Assembly: GCF_029962485.1 (NCBI RefSeq)
Contig: NZ_CP073638.1
Coordinates: 2,170,001 to 2,234,000, forward strand
DNA from: Burkholderia cepacia
Lineage (GTDB): Bacteria > Pseudomonadota > Gammaproteobacteria > Burkholderiales > Burkholderiaceae
DNA: 64,000 nt
Direction: 5' to 3'
Every line of letters starts with the position of its first letter. Position 1 is the stretch's first letter. The notes beneath the pieces are model-generated. The model saw nothing but the letters and a program-made list of their open reading frames with translations, did no database searches and was not told the origin of the DNA. This document shows positions 53,472-62,640 of the stretch, in pieces. The position numbers and the translations under genes are program-made.

Positions 53472-56318
53472 TTATGATTCCGATGAAGGAGTCAGCAGTT
53501 CGTTATAGGTTTGTCGATGCGCGGCTCTATCTGATGCAGCACTATCGTCAGATGCGCCTTCGTGATACTGAAACCCCTGATTCGCAAGCGCACCATTCGC
53601 CGCATCCCGATACTCCCCCGGCACCGGAATCTCGTGCTTCACGCCATTCGCCATTTCGAGCGTGTACTTCTGCGTGGTGACCTGATGATCGATCGGCAAC
53701 TGCCCTGACTTGTCGAACACGCCCTGCTTGACCAGCGCCCCGTCCGCATAAAGCTTGTACGGCATACCCACCGGAACGACACCGGTGGCAGACGGCGAAG
53801 CCATCGTATTCAGCATCAACCGCCGCGTCGGCAGATCCTTGAACGCGGGGTTGGTCACATCCATGCTGGTCGGACCACTGAACGCATGCTGCGCCCCCTT
53901 CACGTCGATCTTGCCCGGCGCATGAATCTCGATGTCGCCGCCTTTGAGCCGGATGTAGGCGCCGCCCGAGGTCAACAAAATCTCCTGTTGCGCCGAGGCC
54001 TGAACCTTCTCGGTAACAGACGCCAGCAACAGCGATTTCTGCGCCGTCACTTCGACATTATCCGCATGGGTTTGAACCTCGATCTTCCCCTTCGCCGCAA
54101 ACAGCTTCATCCCGGCGTTCTGCACAAACAGGCTCAGTTTCTCCGTAATGCTGGCAACGAGCGACTTGCCGGTCGCAACGTGCGTGCTTTGCCCGCTGAC
54201 GATATTGACGTGCTGATCGGCTGCAACGTGCGTCGACTTCTGCGTCGACAGGCCGATGCCCGCGGGCGCGGCCACCAGAATCACTGGCTGCTTGAACGCG
54301 CCGGCGTCGCCCGTCCCTCCACCGGCTGTCACACCGCCACCGCCCGTCGCCCCTGATTCGTTGTGCTGCGCCGCATCTGCAAAGGCCTTGAAGGTGTCGT
54401 GGCCATCCTTCAGGCTTTCCGCCTTCGACGTTTCGCTCGCCTGCGACAGGCCATCGAGGATACTCACCGAGCCGTTCAATTGACGCGTCGCCAAAGTGGT
54501 ATCGAGCGGCTGGCTGGCGACCGGGTGCGTCGTCACGAACAGCCCTCGCCCAGCCCGCAGCGCACCGTAGGCCTCCGAACTCAGATCGAAGCCCTTGCCC
54601 AGGTAACTGCCGCGCGTGTTGTCGGTCTGATCGATCAGGTAGCCCAGGTGCAACGCCGCGTTCGTACTGCTGCTGTACAGGTGTACGCGGTTCTGGCCCG
54701 TCGAATCGTCCATCACCATCTGGTTGTAACCGCTCCCCGAGAATTCCTGGGACCGGTAACCCGACAGCAGGGCATTCGAATGCCATCGTGGCTTTGCGCC
54801 CCCGTTGTACACCCGGTGCAGCGCAATCGGACGATCGATGTCGTTCCCGATATGACCAATCAGCAGTTCCTCGCCCGCGCGCGGCATGTGAACGCCGCCA
54901 TACCCGTCGCCGGTATCGGATTGCGCGACACGCACCCAGCACGAAGCCCGCTCGTCGCCTTCGTTGTGCCGGTCCCAGATGAACAGCACCTTGATCCGGT
55001 TCAGGTCGTCGGTATACGCCTGCTCCCCCTTCGGACCGGCAACGATGGCCGATTCGAGCTTTGCTTCGGGCTTTTTGTGTTCGAGGGGGCTGTGATACGG
55101 GACCGACGTGCGCTGCGCTTCGATGGCCACTCGATAGAAACCCGTCGAGCCATCGGCATGCGACACGGAGAACAGCTTGTCCGTGTCGTCCGCATCGGCC
55201 TGCTTCACTGCCTGATAGAGGCTATGCGGGTAATTCGCTTCGTGCCCGGAAAGCGGAACGTTGTTGACGATGATCCACTCGACCTCGATCACCGCGAATT
55301 CCCGATGGTCGGCCGCGTCCTGATCATGCTCGGGATGGCCGGTCAGCGTGAATCGCCGCCCCGCATCGATGCGGCGCACCCCACCGACACCGTCGTAGCG
55401 CTTGGCCTGCGACTCCCATTCCTCCATGCGGATCTTGCTGAGATGGTCGCCACGCTCCTGTTCGGGGTACGTATAGCCGCCCGTGTATTCATACACCTCG
55501 GCCTGCGACGGGAGATCACCCTGATGGGCCATCGTGGGAACCGACGTCGCCTTCGGATTGGCTGGCGTGGCCGGATTCTTGTAGTCGAACGTTCGCGTCG
55601 ACAGCAGGACAGACTGCAGCGTCCGGGTTCCTGCCCACTGCGTAAAAGCGTCCACTTCACCATGAACGCTCGCATGGGAAAAATCCACTGTTGCCGGCGC
55701 AAGCGGCTCGAGCGTCTGAAGACGATCGGTGATCACCAGCGTATGCGACTTTCCGTCCTGCGCCTGTTTCCAGACGCCGTACAGGCCCTCGGATTCGAGC
55801 AGCCGGTGCACGAAATTCCAGTCGGTTTCGTCCTGACGGCAGTAGGAGCGTGAAGGCAGCGGTTGCGACAATTCAAAGCGATACATTCCGCGTGCCTGCG
55901 GATGATCATTGAATACATCGGTAATGATTGCGTCGACGCTTTTATCTTGCCAGTGGCGCTGGTCGCGACGGAATTTCAGGAAATGCAGCCACGACGAGAA
56001 ACTGAGCTGATAACACGCGAGGCCGCCGTCCACACCGAGTTTTCTCGCGGTATGAACGTAGCCGTGGTGAGGCAGATAGGTCTTGTCGGTCTGCTGAATC
56101 CACAGCGTGACGGGCTGCGAAATCAGTGTCTTGAGCTGGACATCGTTCGACGTCGACACGCAGTCGATCATGAACAGGTAATCTCGACCGATGCGGGACT
56201 GCCCGAACACCCGGTGCGGGATCAGCACGTTACTGCCAAGCGGTGTATCGAGCTTGAGAAGTCGTTCTTGCTGAACCAGCCCTCCCGTGAGTGTCCCGAT
56301 CATGCCGTGCGCATCCAT
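53472..56318 (-). CDS. vgrG: VgrG spike protein with transthyretin-like C-terminal extension
   Basis: The 948-aa protein has the gp27-like and gp5-like VgrG core (LLKLDTPLGSNVLIPHRVFG; HMPRAGEELLIGHIGNDIDR), a Gly/Ser-rich linker near residue 680, a DUF2345-type beta-helical needle extension, and after about residue 850 a compact beta-rich domain starting GMPYKLYADGALVKQGVFDK. That domain resembles the transthyretin-like C-terminal domain that binds Tle1 in enteroaggregative E. coli VgrG1. It forms the puncturing tip of the T6SS tube and is expected to carry the adjacent phospholipase. Confidence 0.93.
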   Translation of the reverse strand: MDAHGMIGTLTGGLVQQERLLKLDTPLGSNVLIPHRVFGQSRIGRDYLFMIDCVSTSNDVQLKTLISQPVTLWIQQTDKTYLPHHGYVHTARKLGVDGGLACYQLSFSSWLHFLKFRRDQRHWQDKSVDAIITDVFNDHPQARGMYRFELSQPLPSRSYCRQDETDWNFVHRLLESEGLYGVWKQAQDGKSHTLVITDRLQTLEPLAPATVDFSHASVHGEVDAFTQWAGTRTLQSVLLSTRTFDYKNPATPANPKATSVPTMAHQGDLPSQAEVYEYTGGYTYPEQERGDHLSKIRMEEWESQAKRYDGVGGVRRIDAGRRFTLTGHPEHDQDAADHREFAVIEVEWIIVNNVPLSGHEANYPHSLYQAVKQADADDTDKLFSVSHADGSTGFYRVAIEAQRTSVPYHSPLEHKKPEAKLESAIVAGPKGEQAYTDDLNRIKVLFIWDRHNEGDERASCWVRVAQSDTGDGYGGVHMPRAGEELLIGHIGNDIDRPIALHRVYNGGAKPRWHSNALLSGYRSQEFSGSGYNQMVMDDSTGQNRVHLYSSSTNAALHLGYLIDQTDNTRGSYLGKGFDLSSEAYGALRAGRGLFVTTHPVASQPLDTTLATRQLNGSVSILDGLSQASETSKAESLKDGHDTFKAFADAAQHNESGATGGGGVTAGGGTGDAGAFKQPVILVAAPAGIGLSTQKSTHVAADQHVNIVSGQSTHVATGKSLVASITEKLSLFVQNAGMKLFAAKGKIEVQTHADNVEVTAQKSLLLASVTEKVQASAQQEILLTSGGAYIRLKGGDIEIHAPGKIDVKGAQHAFSGPTSMDVTNPAFKDLPTRRLMLNTMASPSATGVVPVGMPYKLYADGALVKQGVFDKSGQLPIDHQVTTQKYTLEMANGVKHEIPVPGEYRDAANGALANQGFQYHEGASDDSAASDRAAHRQTYNELLTPSSES

Positions 56319-56350
56319 AGCGCCTCTCTCAGAATTATGTTGTTCTTGAC

Positions 56351-56375
56351 TGACGATTCTACGAATGACGATTCT
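56351..56375. repeat. Direct repeat TGACGATTCT x2 upstream of vgrG
   Basis: The 10-bp unit occurs at 56351-56360 and 56366-56375 in the same orientation, 15 bp apart, 32 nt upstream of vgrG. GTGACGTCAA follows at once. Its role is unknown; a promoter or activator site is possible. Confidence 0.5.
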
Positions 56376-56433
56376 GTGACGTCAATCGGGGGGAATTCAA
56401 ATAATTGAAAACTGTAATCGCTCATTCATCCAT

Positions 56434-56742
56434 ATGAATGGATTTAGTAATTTCACCCTGCTGCTCCGCACACCCTATTCGCACCGGTATCCCGGCAGCA
56501 CCGTGACGCTTGGCCATGACGCGCCGCGCAACGCGAAGCCCCAGCCCGCCGTGATCGAATTCGCGGGCGGATCGGGCGCCACCGCTACGCCTTCCCATGT
56601 CGACGACGGCACGCTCGAAGTCGCCGTCGACAAATACGTCACGCAAAAGCGCCACAAGATCACCGCGCGCCGCTGGCTGCTGCGGCCCGCCGACACCACG
56701 CGTAGGGCATGGCGTGTCGCCGAAAAATTGCCGGTCACCTGA
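56434..56742 (+). CDS. Hypothetical protein divergent from vgrG
   Basis: The 102-aa product (MNGFSNFTLLLRTPYSHRYP) has strong G/C third positions after the first few codons and a basic C-terminal half (YVTQKRHKITARRWLLRPAD, WRVAEKLPVT), so it looks like a real gene. The start lacks a ribosome-binding site, and the ATG lies inside a CATTCAT/ATGAATG dyad (56423-56440). Function unknown. Confidence 0.6.
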   Translation: MNGFSNFTLLLRTPYSHRYPGSTVTLGHDAPRNAKPQPAVIEFAGGSGATATPSHVDDGTLEVAVDKYVTQKRHKITARRWLLRPADTTRRAWRVAEKLPVT

Positions 56743-56925
56743 TATTCCCGCGCGAAAGCCTCCAGCCCTTGCACGACAGCGCCTGTCCGTCATCGCCCAT
56801 CCGACCGCATGACACCCGCGCTGCGATCCCTGCCCCTTACGCCCTAATGACGCCGATCGACGTACTGGCGTCGGGATATGCATCGCCCATCAATTCGTTA
56901 ACGACGCTACGAATCGCCGCTCGCC

Positions 56926-57132
56926 TCATCCCTGGACGCTGAGCGCCTTCTCGATCGCGGCAATCAGCTTGAACGCATCATCCCGCGCGATCAAAAAACC
57001 GCGGGGGGTGTACTCGCATCCGAACGCATAGAAGCTCGGCAGCAGTGTCACCATGTCTTTCTGCCGATCGAGATCGACTTCGCATTTCGTCAACGGGAAG
57101 AACGGGGGCGCCTCGGCCGGCATGTTGTACAT
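56926..57132 (-). CDS. Small hypothetical protein downstream of rpsU
   Basis: The 68-aa product (MYNMPAEAPPFFPLTKCEVD) starts at ATG 57132 after AGGAG with a 6-nt gap. A core LLPSFYAFGCEYTPRGFLIA precedes a C-terminal helix (DDAFKLIAAIEKAL). It follows rpsU by 9 nt, so the two are co-transcribed. No family is recognised. Confidence 0.7.
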   Translation of the reverse strand: MYNMPAEAPPFFPLTKCEVDLDRQKDMVTLLPSFYAFGCEYTPRGFLIARDDAFKLIAAIEKALSVQG

Positions 57133-57141
57133 GATGTTCTC

Positions 57142-57354
57142 CTAGTACATTTTGCGCGGCGGCAGCATGCGCTTCGCCCGCAGGCGTTGCCTGGCCACGG
57201 CGCTGGCCATTTTGCGCTTGCGTTCCGTCGTGGGCTTTTCATAGCCGGTGCGACTGCGCAGCTCCCGGATCAGCCCGGTTTTCTCGATGCCGCGCCGGAA
57301 TCGCCGCAGCGCGACATCGATCGGTTCGTTTTCCTTCAGCGTAATGGTTGTCAT
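57142..57354 (-). CDS. rpsU: 30S ribosomal protein S21
   Basis: The 70-aa protein is S21, the last protein added to the small subunit and a facilitator of start-codon selection: [34 protein letters not shown], and a basic tail. Burkholderia-type genomes often have more than one rpsU; this copy, beside a cspA gene rather than dnaG/rpoD, is probably an accessory paralogue. It is 41 nt downstream of the next small gene on the same strand. Confidence 0.95.
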   Translation of the reverse strand: MTTITLKENEPIDVALRRFRRGIEKTGLIRELRSRTGYEKPTTERKRKMASAVARQRLRAKRMLPPRKMY

Positions 57355-57395
57355 CAGGATCCTGTTTCAGGAAAAGGGGAAGGGTGAACGGAAAA

Positions 57396-57653
57396 CTAGC
57401 CAAGCCGTGTCATGACGGCACTCGCTATCTCGTCGGACTCGAATTCCGAATATCCGGCTCCGGTCGACAGTGCGCGTACCGCTGCGAGCATGTGCAGTTC
57501 CTGCTGATGGCGCAGCGCCGAATCGGCGATTACAGCGGGCACGGCGGTGCCCGTCCAGGTCACCTCGCGCCGTTCTATCAATCCCAGCAGTTCATCGATC
57601 ATCATTTCGCTGTCCGAATTCATGACGCATTGCGCTGCCTGAGCACGACACAT
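57396..57653 (-). CDS. Small hypothetical protein upstream of rpsU
   Basis: The 85-aa product overlaps the stop of the next gene by one base (TGATG), implying translational coupling; MNSDSEMMIDELLGLIERRE from ATG 57623 is an alternative start (75 aa). The rest is helical and acidic (HQQELHMLAAVRALS, FESDEIASAVMTRLG). No family is recognised. Confidence 0.65.
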   Translation of the reverse strand: MCRAQAAQCVMNSDSEMMIDELLGLIERREVTWTGTAVPAVIADSALRHQQELHMLAAVRALSTGAGYSEFESDEIASAVMTRLG

Positions 57654-57937
57654 CAAAGCAAGGCGGCGAAGAAATCCTGTTTGTCGTGATTGCAGTCGAT
57701 GATGTTCTCGGCATAGCTCAGCGAAGCACGGCGTGCGTCACCGGCATTGTCGAACGGGCAACGCTCGCCCAGCATGAAAGTCTGGCTGCGGGTCAGCGTA
57801 TCGTCGGTGCCGCGAAGACAAATCTTGACCGCCGCGTCGAAACCGGCGTCGTAGTTGTGCGGGCTGCCATTCAGCGCCGGCACGTGAGGGTAAATCAGTG
57901 GATAAATCTCGAATCCACGATAGATATGCATGCTCAT
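57653..57937 (-). CDS. Small hypothetical protein (YRGFEIYPL type)
   Basis: The 94-aa product (MSMHIYRGFEIYPLIYPHVP) starts after AGGAG with a 7-nt gap. The order of conserved-looking blocks, FDAAVKICLRGTDD, then GDARRASLSYAENII, suggests a small folded domain. It is coupled to the following gene through TGATG. Function unknown. Confidence 0.72.
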   Translation of the reverse strand: MSMHIYRGFEIYPLIYPHVPALNGSPHNYDAGFDAAVKICLRGTDDTLTRSQTFMLGERCPFDNAGDARRASLSYAENIIDCNHDKQDFFAALL

Positions 57938-58233
57938 GACGAACTCCTGACGTTCGGCCACGTCGCATCGCATGGGCGAACACATCCGGCCTGCATCCCC
58001 GTTGCGGGGCGGGCCGGTAGGGTGAAAGGGACAACGTTGCAGCGAGGAGGCGGGGCGATGCAGCGCGCGGGATCGGGAGGGGTGAGCGGCCGGAGGGCTG
58101 GCGCCGGCACGGATGAACCCATCATACGCGCATCGTTTGTCGGATGCCTAACTTATTCCGGGTTGCGCGCGACAATGCGCGCAGGTGCAGTCGAACGGCA
58201 CGCTGTGTCCGGCCACGATGCCGACACTCGCCG

Positions 58234-58386
58234 TTACGGAGTCGGCACGCGCTTCTTCGGGCGCGATTTCGTGACTGCGGCTGCCTTGGGCGGTACCCAG
58301 TTCAATGCGGTGCCGAGCCTGGGCAGCATGATGGCCGGCTTGGCGCGCGGAGGCGCCTTGTTGCTACGGGACTGACTTCGGGTCAT
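58234..58386 (-). CDS. 50-aa basic hypothetical protein
   Basis: An ATG at 58386 preceded by AGGAG with a 7-nt gap opens a 50-codon frame (MTRSQSRSNKAPPRAKPAIM and ending KKRVPTP) that stops at TAA 58234. The product is strongly basic with Lys/Arg at both ends and is proline-rich, in the style of small nucleic-acid-binding or ribosome-associated proteins. Third positions are G/C-biased. It lies between the small rpsU gene cluster and cspA. Confidence 0.6.
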   Translation of the reverse strand: MTRSQSRSNKAPPRAKPAIMLPRLGTALNWVPPKAAAVTKSRPKKRVPTP

Positions 58387-58559
58387 GCGGATTCTCCTGC
58401 CGCACCGCTCGTGCGATCCAATGAGCGCGACGCGTCAAATCACGCGCGCTGCAATGCGTGTCCGGGCATCGGCATGCGCGCAGGTTCGACGGCGACGCGT
58501 CACCCGTGAAGCGGCGGTGACGTGCCGCTTCGTGGACGACGCTGACGACCCCGGGGCAA

Positions 58560-58763
58560 TTACAGCGGAGTAATGTTCGACGCCTGCAGACCCTTGGGGC
58601 CCGTCTTGGTCTCGTAGCTGACCTTCTGGCCTTCGGCGAGGGTCTTGAAGCCCTCGCCGCGAATCTCGGAGAAGTGGGCGAACAGGTCGTCGCCGCCGCT
58701 GTCGGGCGTGATGAAGCCGAAACCCTTGCCATCGTTGAACCACTTGACGATACCGGTATCCAT
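58560..58763 (-). CDS. cspA: Cold-shock protein CspA family
   Basis: The 67-aa OB-fold protein has RNP1 KGFGFI and RNP2 DLFAHF nucleic-acid-binding motifs and the family length. ATG 58763 follows AGGAGATCTAAC. Such proteins melt RNA structure at low temperature or during growth. A leader of up to about 170 nt with small hairpins (for example CCGCAGCCTGCGG) precedes it, as is common for cold-shock genes. Confidence 0.96.
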   Translation of the reverse strand: MDTGIVKWFNDGKGFGFITPDSGGDDLFAHFSEIRGEGFKTLAEGQKVSYETKTGPKGLQASNITPL

Positions 58764-58935
58764 GTTAGATCTCCTGAAGATATGGACGAGCGTATGCACC
58801 CCGAAAGGATGCGGACACAAGAAATAATCAAGGAGGGAGAGGACAACGAATACCGCAGGCTGCGGTCGATGATGAGCAGCAATCGCGCTTCTTGAATACT
58901 TACGCGGCCGACAGTACGCCTCGCCAACAGGGGTG

Positions 58936-59283
58936 TCAAGCGCTTTCGGCCGAGGAGCAAAACGTGCGGCCACCGTTCGCGCCGTTCCGACGACGCCCTC
59001 GGAGAGCGGCCAGCAAACGCAACTGATGTTCGGTTTCGATGCCGTCGATCAATGCAAAGAGTCCAGTCTCGCGACGCTCGACCACCGACAGGCCCTCGGT
59101 GCCGGAGAAGATGTTCCACACGACGTCGTCGACATACGCAGACCCGCCGCGCGATCGTGCAAACGCCCGCAACAGCGGGCTCGCCGCGCCGCGAAGCACC
59201 AGGCGATCCTCATTCAATACGTCCGGTGCCCAGCCGGCACGCAGGTCGAGGCAACAGGGAATGGCACTGCGATCGACTTTCAT
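58936..59283 (-). CDS. Hypothetical protein upstream of cspA
   Basis: The 115-aa product starts at ATG 59283 ([20 protein letters not shown]). It is rich in hydrophobic and basic residues and has [13 protein letters not shown] near the C-terminus. Codon use is G/C-biased. No family, membrane segment or export signal is seen. A shorter reading is possible. Confidence 0.5.
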   Translation of the reverse strand: MKVDRSAIPCCLDLRAGWAPDVLNEDRLVLRGAASPLLRAFARSRGGSAYVDDVVWNIFSGTEGLSVVERRETGLFALIDGIETEHQLRLLAALRGRRRNGANGGRTFCSSAESA

Positions 59284-59737
59284 GGGCACGCCGTTTCTTC
59301 CGGAGCTACGTTGCCGATCTCGCTCGTGTCGACCCGAACCTCCGAACAGCGCTTGCTCCGCTATACGCGCTACCGCTGTCGTGCACGCCATCGCCGCCGC
59401 GCGAAGGCCGCTCACGACTGAGGAAATCTGTTCGAAATTTTGCTATACAAACGGATTGGACGGCGTACCATCGAAGCGTCGGAAGGCCGGTGGCCGATTC
59501 CGGCGCATTGCGCTGCGTACCTCCTTGAATACGATCGGGCCCCTCACCCCGACCGATCACCCCGGCACCGTCTAGCGGCATTGATGCCCCCTTCCTGCCC
59601 CGTCGCTTGAGCGTGGCTCCGAAGCAGTTCCGGAGCAGCGGGCCTTCTCCTCTCCCTGCGGGCGGCATCTGGTTTGCCGGTCCATCCATCACCCTCCCGC
59701 GCCAGCCCACTCGCGGTTACTCGACAGGGAGGAGCTC
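59284..59737. other. 454-nt region without a clear gene
   Basis: No convincing gene on either strand. It has an AT-rich stretch near 59425-59455 with a -10-like TATACA and a GCTCCG/CGGAGC inverted repeat at 59616-59636. Open frames on both strands have compositions typical of shadows. Confidence 0.5.
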
Positions 59738-59953
59738 ATGCTCTTCGACACGACACGTTTCCGGATCGACCCGACACCGCGCCGGGCGGACGGCGAATAC
59801 ATCGCGCATGCGCGGATCACCACGATTCTCCTGGACGGAGATGAGCAGGAAGTTCACGCTAGCGGCGATCTCGCCGGCTTCGATGCGCGCGATGACGCAG
59901 TAATCTACGCGACCCAGTGGGCCAAAGGATGGCTGAACGCGCAGTTCGGTTGA
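59738..59953 (+). CDS. Small hypothetical protein (RFRIDPTPRR type)
   Basis: The 71-aa product (MLFDTTRFRIDPTPRRADGE) follows a strong GGGAGGAGCTC ribosome-binding site. The sequence reads as mostly beta-strand (YIAHARITTILLDGDEQEVH) and ends with a helix (VIYATQWAKGWLNAQFG). It is in the same neighbourhood as rpsU and cspA and on the opposite strand. Function unknown. Confidence 0.75.
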   Translation: MLFDTTRFRIDPTPRRADGEYIAHARITTILLDGDEQEVHASGDLAGFDARDDAVIYATQWAKGWLNAQFG

Positions 59954-60102
59954 GCACGTACGATCTGCAACCGGGGAGGCAACCCACAACGGCGGAACGT
60001 GAGCCGTACGAGCGATGCCGACTTCGCGCACGGCCAGCGCGAGCGAGAACTCGTCCCAGGCGCTAAAATCCGCCGCCTGAGCATCCACGACGAGCAAGCG
60101 TT

Positions 60103-62487
60103 TTGACGGCGTTCGAGCAGGGTTTCATCCTCACCCGCCACTGGCGGGACACCGCATCCGGCATCGAGATCGAGTTCTGGCTGGCAACCGAACACGGTCC
60201 GCGCCGCGTACGCTTGCGCCCGCAGGAAGCCGTCGCGTTCATCCCGGCCGAACAGCAGGCGCTCGCCGAACGCACGCTGGCCGGCGAGCGCGAAGCCGAG
60301 TTGCGCCCGCTCGCGCTGCGCGACTTCCGGCAACGGCCGGTCGTCGGCCTCTATTGCAAGCGCTACCGCCATCTGTCCGGACTCCAGAAGCGCCTGGCCA
60401 CGGCCGGCGTCGACGTCTACGAAGCCGACGTGCAACCGCCCGACCGCTACGCGATGGAGCGCTTCATCACGGCCTCGGTGCAGTTTCGCGGCCAGCCCGG
60501 CCGCGACGGCACGCTGACGGGTGGCGAACTGAAGCCCGCAGACGGCTACCGCCCGACGCTGCGCTGCGTGTCGCTCGACATCGAGACCAGCGTCCACGGC
60601 GAGCTGTATTCGATCGCACTCGAAGGCTGCGGGCAACGGCAGGTCTACATGCTCGGCCCGCCGAACGGCGACGCAAGCAGCGGCGCAGGCACGCCGGACT
60701 TCGACCTCGACTATTGCGACAGTCGGGCCGCGATACTCACGCGGCTCAACGAATGGTTCGAAACACACGATCCCGATGCGGTGATCGGCTGGAACCTCGT
60801 GCAGTTCGACCTGCGCATCCTGCATGCGCATTCGGAACAATACGGCATCCCGCTGAAGCTCGGCCGCGGCGGCAGCGTGCTCGACTGGCGCGCGCACGGC
60901 CAGCAGCCCGACCACTTCTTCGCGGGCGCGGCCGGCCGGCTGATCCTCGACGGCATCGACATGCTGAAATCCGCGACGTGGACGTTCCCGTCGTTCAGCC
61001 TCGAATACGTGTCGCAGGCACTGCTCGGCGAAGGCAAGTCGATCGACAACCCGTACCAGCGGATGGACGAGATCCAGCGCCGCTTCGATCACGACAAGCC
61101 CGCGCTCGCGCGCTACAACCTGAAGGACTGCGAGCTCGTCACACGCATCTTCGACAAGGCCGACCTGCTGTCCTTCGCGCTCGAACGCGCGAGCGTCACG
61201 GGCCTCGCGGCCGATCGCACCGGCGGCTCGGTCGCGGCGTTCACGCACCTGTACCTGCCGCGCATGCACCGGCTCGGCTATGTCGCGCCGAACCTCGGCG
61301 ACGTGACGGGACAGAACAGCCCCGGCGGCTTCGTGATGGATTCGCGCCCCGGCCTGTACGACTCGGTGCTCGTGTTCGACTACAAGAGCCTCTATCCGTC
61401 GATCATCCGCACATTCCTGATCGATCCGGTCGGCCTGATCGAAGGGCTCGCGAACCCCGGCGACGACGCATCGGTGCCCGGCTTCCTCGGCGCGCGCTTC
61501 TCGCGCACCGCGCACTGCCTGCCCGATGTCGTACGCCGCGTGTGGGAAGGCCGCGACGACGCGAAGCGGCAACGCAACGCGCCGCTGTCGCAGGCGCTGA
61601 AGATCATCATGAATTCGTTCTACGGCGTGCTCGGCTCGACGGGCTGCCGCTTCTTCGACCCGCGCCTCGCGTCGTCGATCACGATGCGCGGCCACGAGAT
61701 CATGCATCGCACGCGCGAGCTGATCGAAGCTCAGGGTTACGAAGTGATTTACGGCGACACCGATTCGACGTTCGTGTGGCTCGGCCGCGCGCACGACGAC
61801 GACGAAGCCGGCACCAAGGGCCGCGCGCTCGTCGAGCACGTGAACCGCTGGTGGCACACACACCTGCGCGACCACTTCGGGCTCGACAGCGCACTGGAGC
61901 TGCAATACGAACGGCACTACCGCCGCTTCCTGATGCCGACCGTGCGCGGCGCGGAAGAAGGCAGCAAGAAGCGCTACGCGGGCCTCGCGGCCGCGGCCGG
62001 CGGCGGCGAGGACCTCGTGTTCAAGGGGCTCGAAACGGTGCGCACCGACTGGACGCCGCTCGCGCAGCAGTTCCAGCGCGAACTGTACCGGCGCGTGTTC
62101 CGGCGCGAGCCGTACCAGGATTTCATTCGCGACACCGTGCGACGCACGCTGGCCGGCGAATTCGACGATCAGCTGGTCTACCGCAAGCGCGTACGCCGGC
62201 CGCTGCGCGAGTACGAGCGCAACGTGCCGCCGCACGTGCGCGCGGCGCGGATCGCCGACGAGTTCAACCACGCGCAGGGCCGGCCGCTGCAGTATCAGCG
62301 CGGCGGCTGGATCAGCTACGTGATGACGACGGCCGGCCCCGAGCCGCTCGAAACGATGCGCTCGCCGATCGACTATGCGTTCTACCTGAGCCGCCAGCTT
62401 CAGCCTGTCGCCGATGCGATCCTGCCGTTCCTGCGGGACGATTTCGAGCGCGTGATCTCCGGGCAGGGGCAGCTGTTCGGCGACTGA
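60103..62487 (+). CDS. polB: DNA polymerase II
   Basis: The 794-aa family B polymerase has the 3'-5' exonuclease motif SLDIETSVHGELYS, DYKSLYPSIIRTFLIDP (motif A), SLSQ-region lysines (motif B, QALKIIMNSFYGVLGSTG), and YGDTDSTFVWL (motif C). In bacteria PolB is an SOS-associated repair and restart polymerase. The start is TTG 60103 (MTAFEQGF), close to a TAAAAT -10-like box 38 nt upstream; an ATG would be much further in. No LexA-type operator is obvious in the leader. Confidence 0.95.
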   Translation: MTAFEQGFILTRHWRDTASGIEIEFWLATEHGPRRVRLRPQEAVAFIPAEQQALAERTLAGEREAELRPLALRDFRQRPVVGLYCKRYRHLSGLQKRLATAGVDVYEADVQPPDRYAMERFITASVQFRGQPGRDGTLTGGELKPADGYRPTLRCVSLDIETSVHGELYSIALEGCGQRQVYMLGPPNGDASSGAGTPDFDLDYCDSRAAILTRLNEWFETHDPDAVIGWNLVQFDLRILHAHSEQYGIPLKLGRGGSVLDWRAHGQQPDHFFAGAAGRLILDGIDMLKSATWTFPSFSLEYVSQALLGEGKSIDNPYQRMDEIQRRFDHDKPALARYNLKDCELVTRIFDKADLLSFALERASVTGLAADRTGGSVAAFTHLYLPRMHRLGYVAPNLGDVTGQNSPGGFVMDSRPGLYDSVLVFDYKSLYPSIIRTFLIDPVGLIEGLANPGDDASVPGFLGARFSRTAHCLPDVVRRVWEGRDDAKRQRNAPLSQALKIIMNSFYGVLGSTGCRFFDPRLASSITMRGHEIMHRTRELIEAQGYEVIYGDTDSTFVWLGRAHDDDEAGTKGRALVEHVNRWWHTHLRDHFGLDSALELQYERHYRRFLMPTVRGAEEGSKKRYAGLAAAAGGGEDLVFKGLETVRTDWTPLAQQFQRELYRRVFRREPYQDFIRDTVRRTLAGEFDDQLVYRKRVRRPLREYERNVPPHVRAARIADEFNHAQGRPLQYQRGGWISYVMTTAGPEPLETMRSPIDYAFYLSRQLQPVADAILPFLRDDFERVISGQGQLFGD

Positions 62488-62640
62488 CGCCACGGCGCCA
62501 CCTCATCCACTCTTGCTCGTTCTGTAACACAGCTGGCTCGGATTCCCCATTTATCCGGGCGGTCCGGGTTCCTAAACTTGTCTCGTCGGTTCAGCCAGGC
62601 AAATGCGAGCCGGACCGTAACGAAACCGTCTGAGGAAACC

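Noticed and set aside
57686..58375. A 229-codon plus-strand frame in the rpsU-cspA interval
   Set aside because: It is antisense to the 94-aa and 50-aa small genes, which have good ribosome-binding sites, and its composition looks like a shadow frame.
59306..59710. A 134-codon minus-strand frame in the 59.3-59.7 kb gap
   Set aside because: Low-complexity Arg/Gly-rich product, no ribosome-binding site, no similarity; treated as non-coding.
59905..62493. An 862-codon minus-strand frame across polB
   Set aside because: It is the mirror of a recognised polymerase with all catalytic motifs. Its composition is the typical high-GC shadow.
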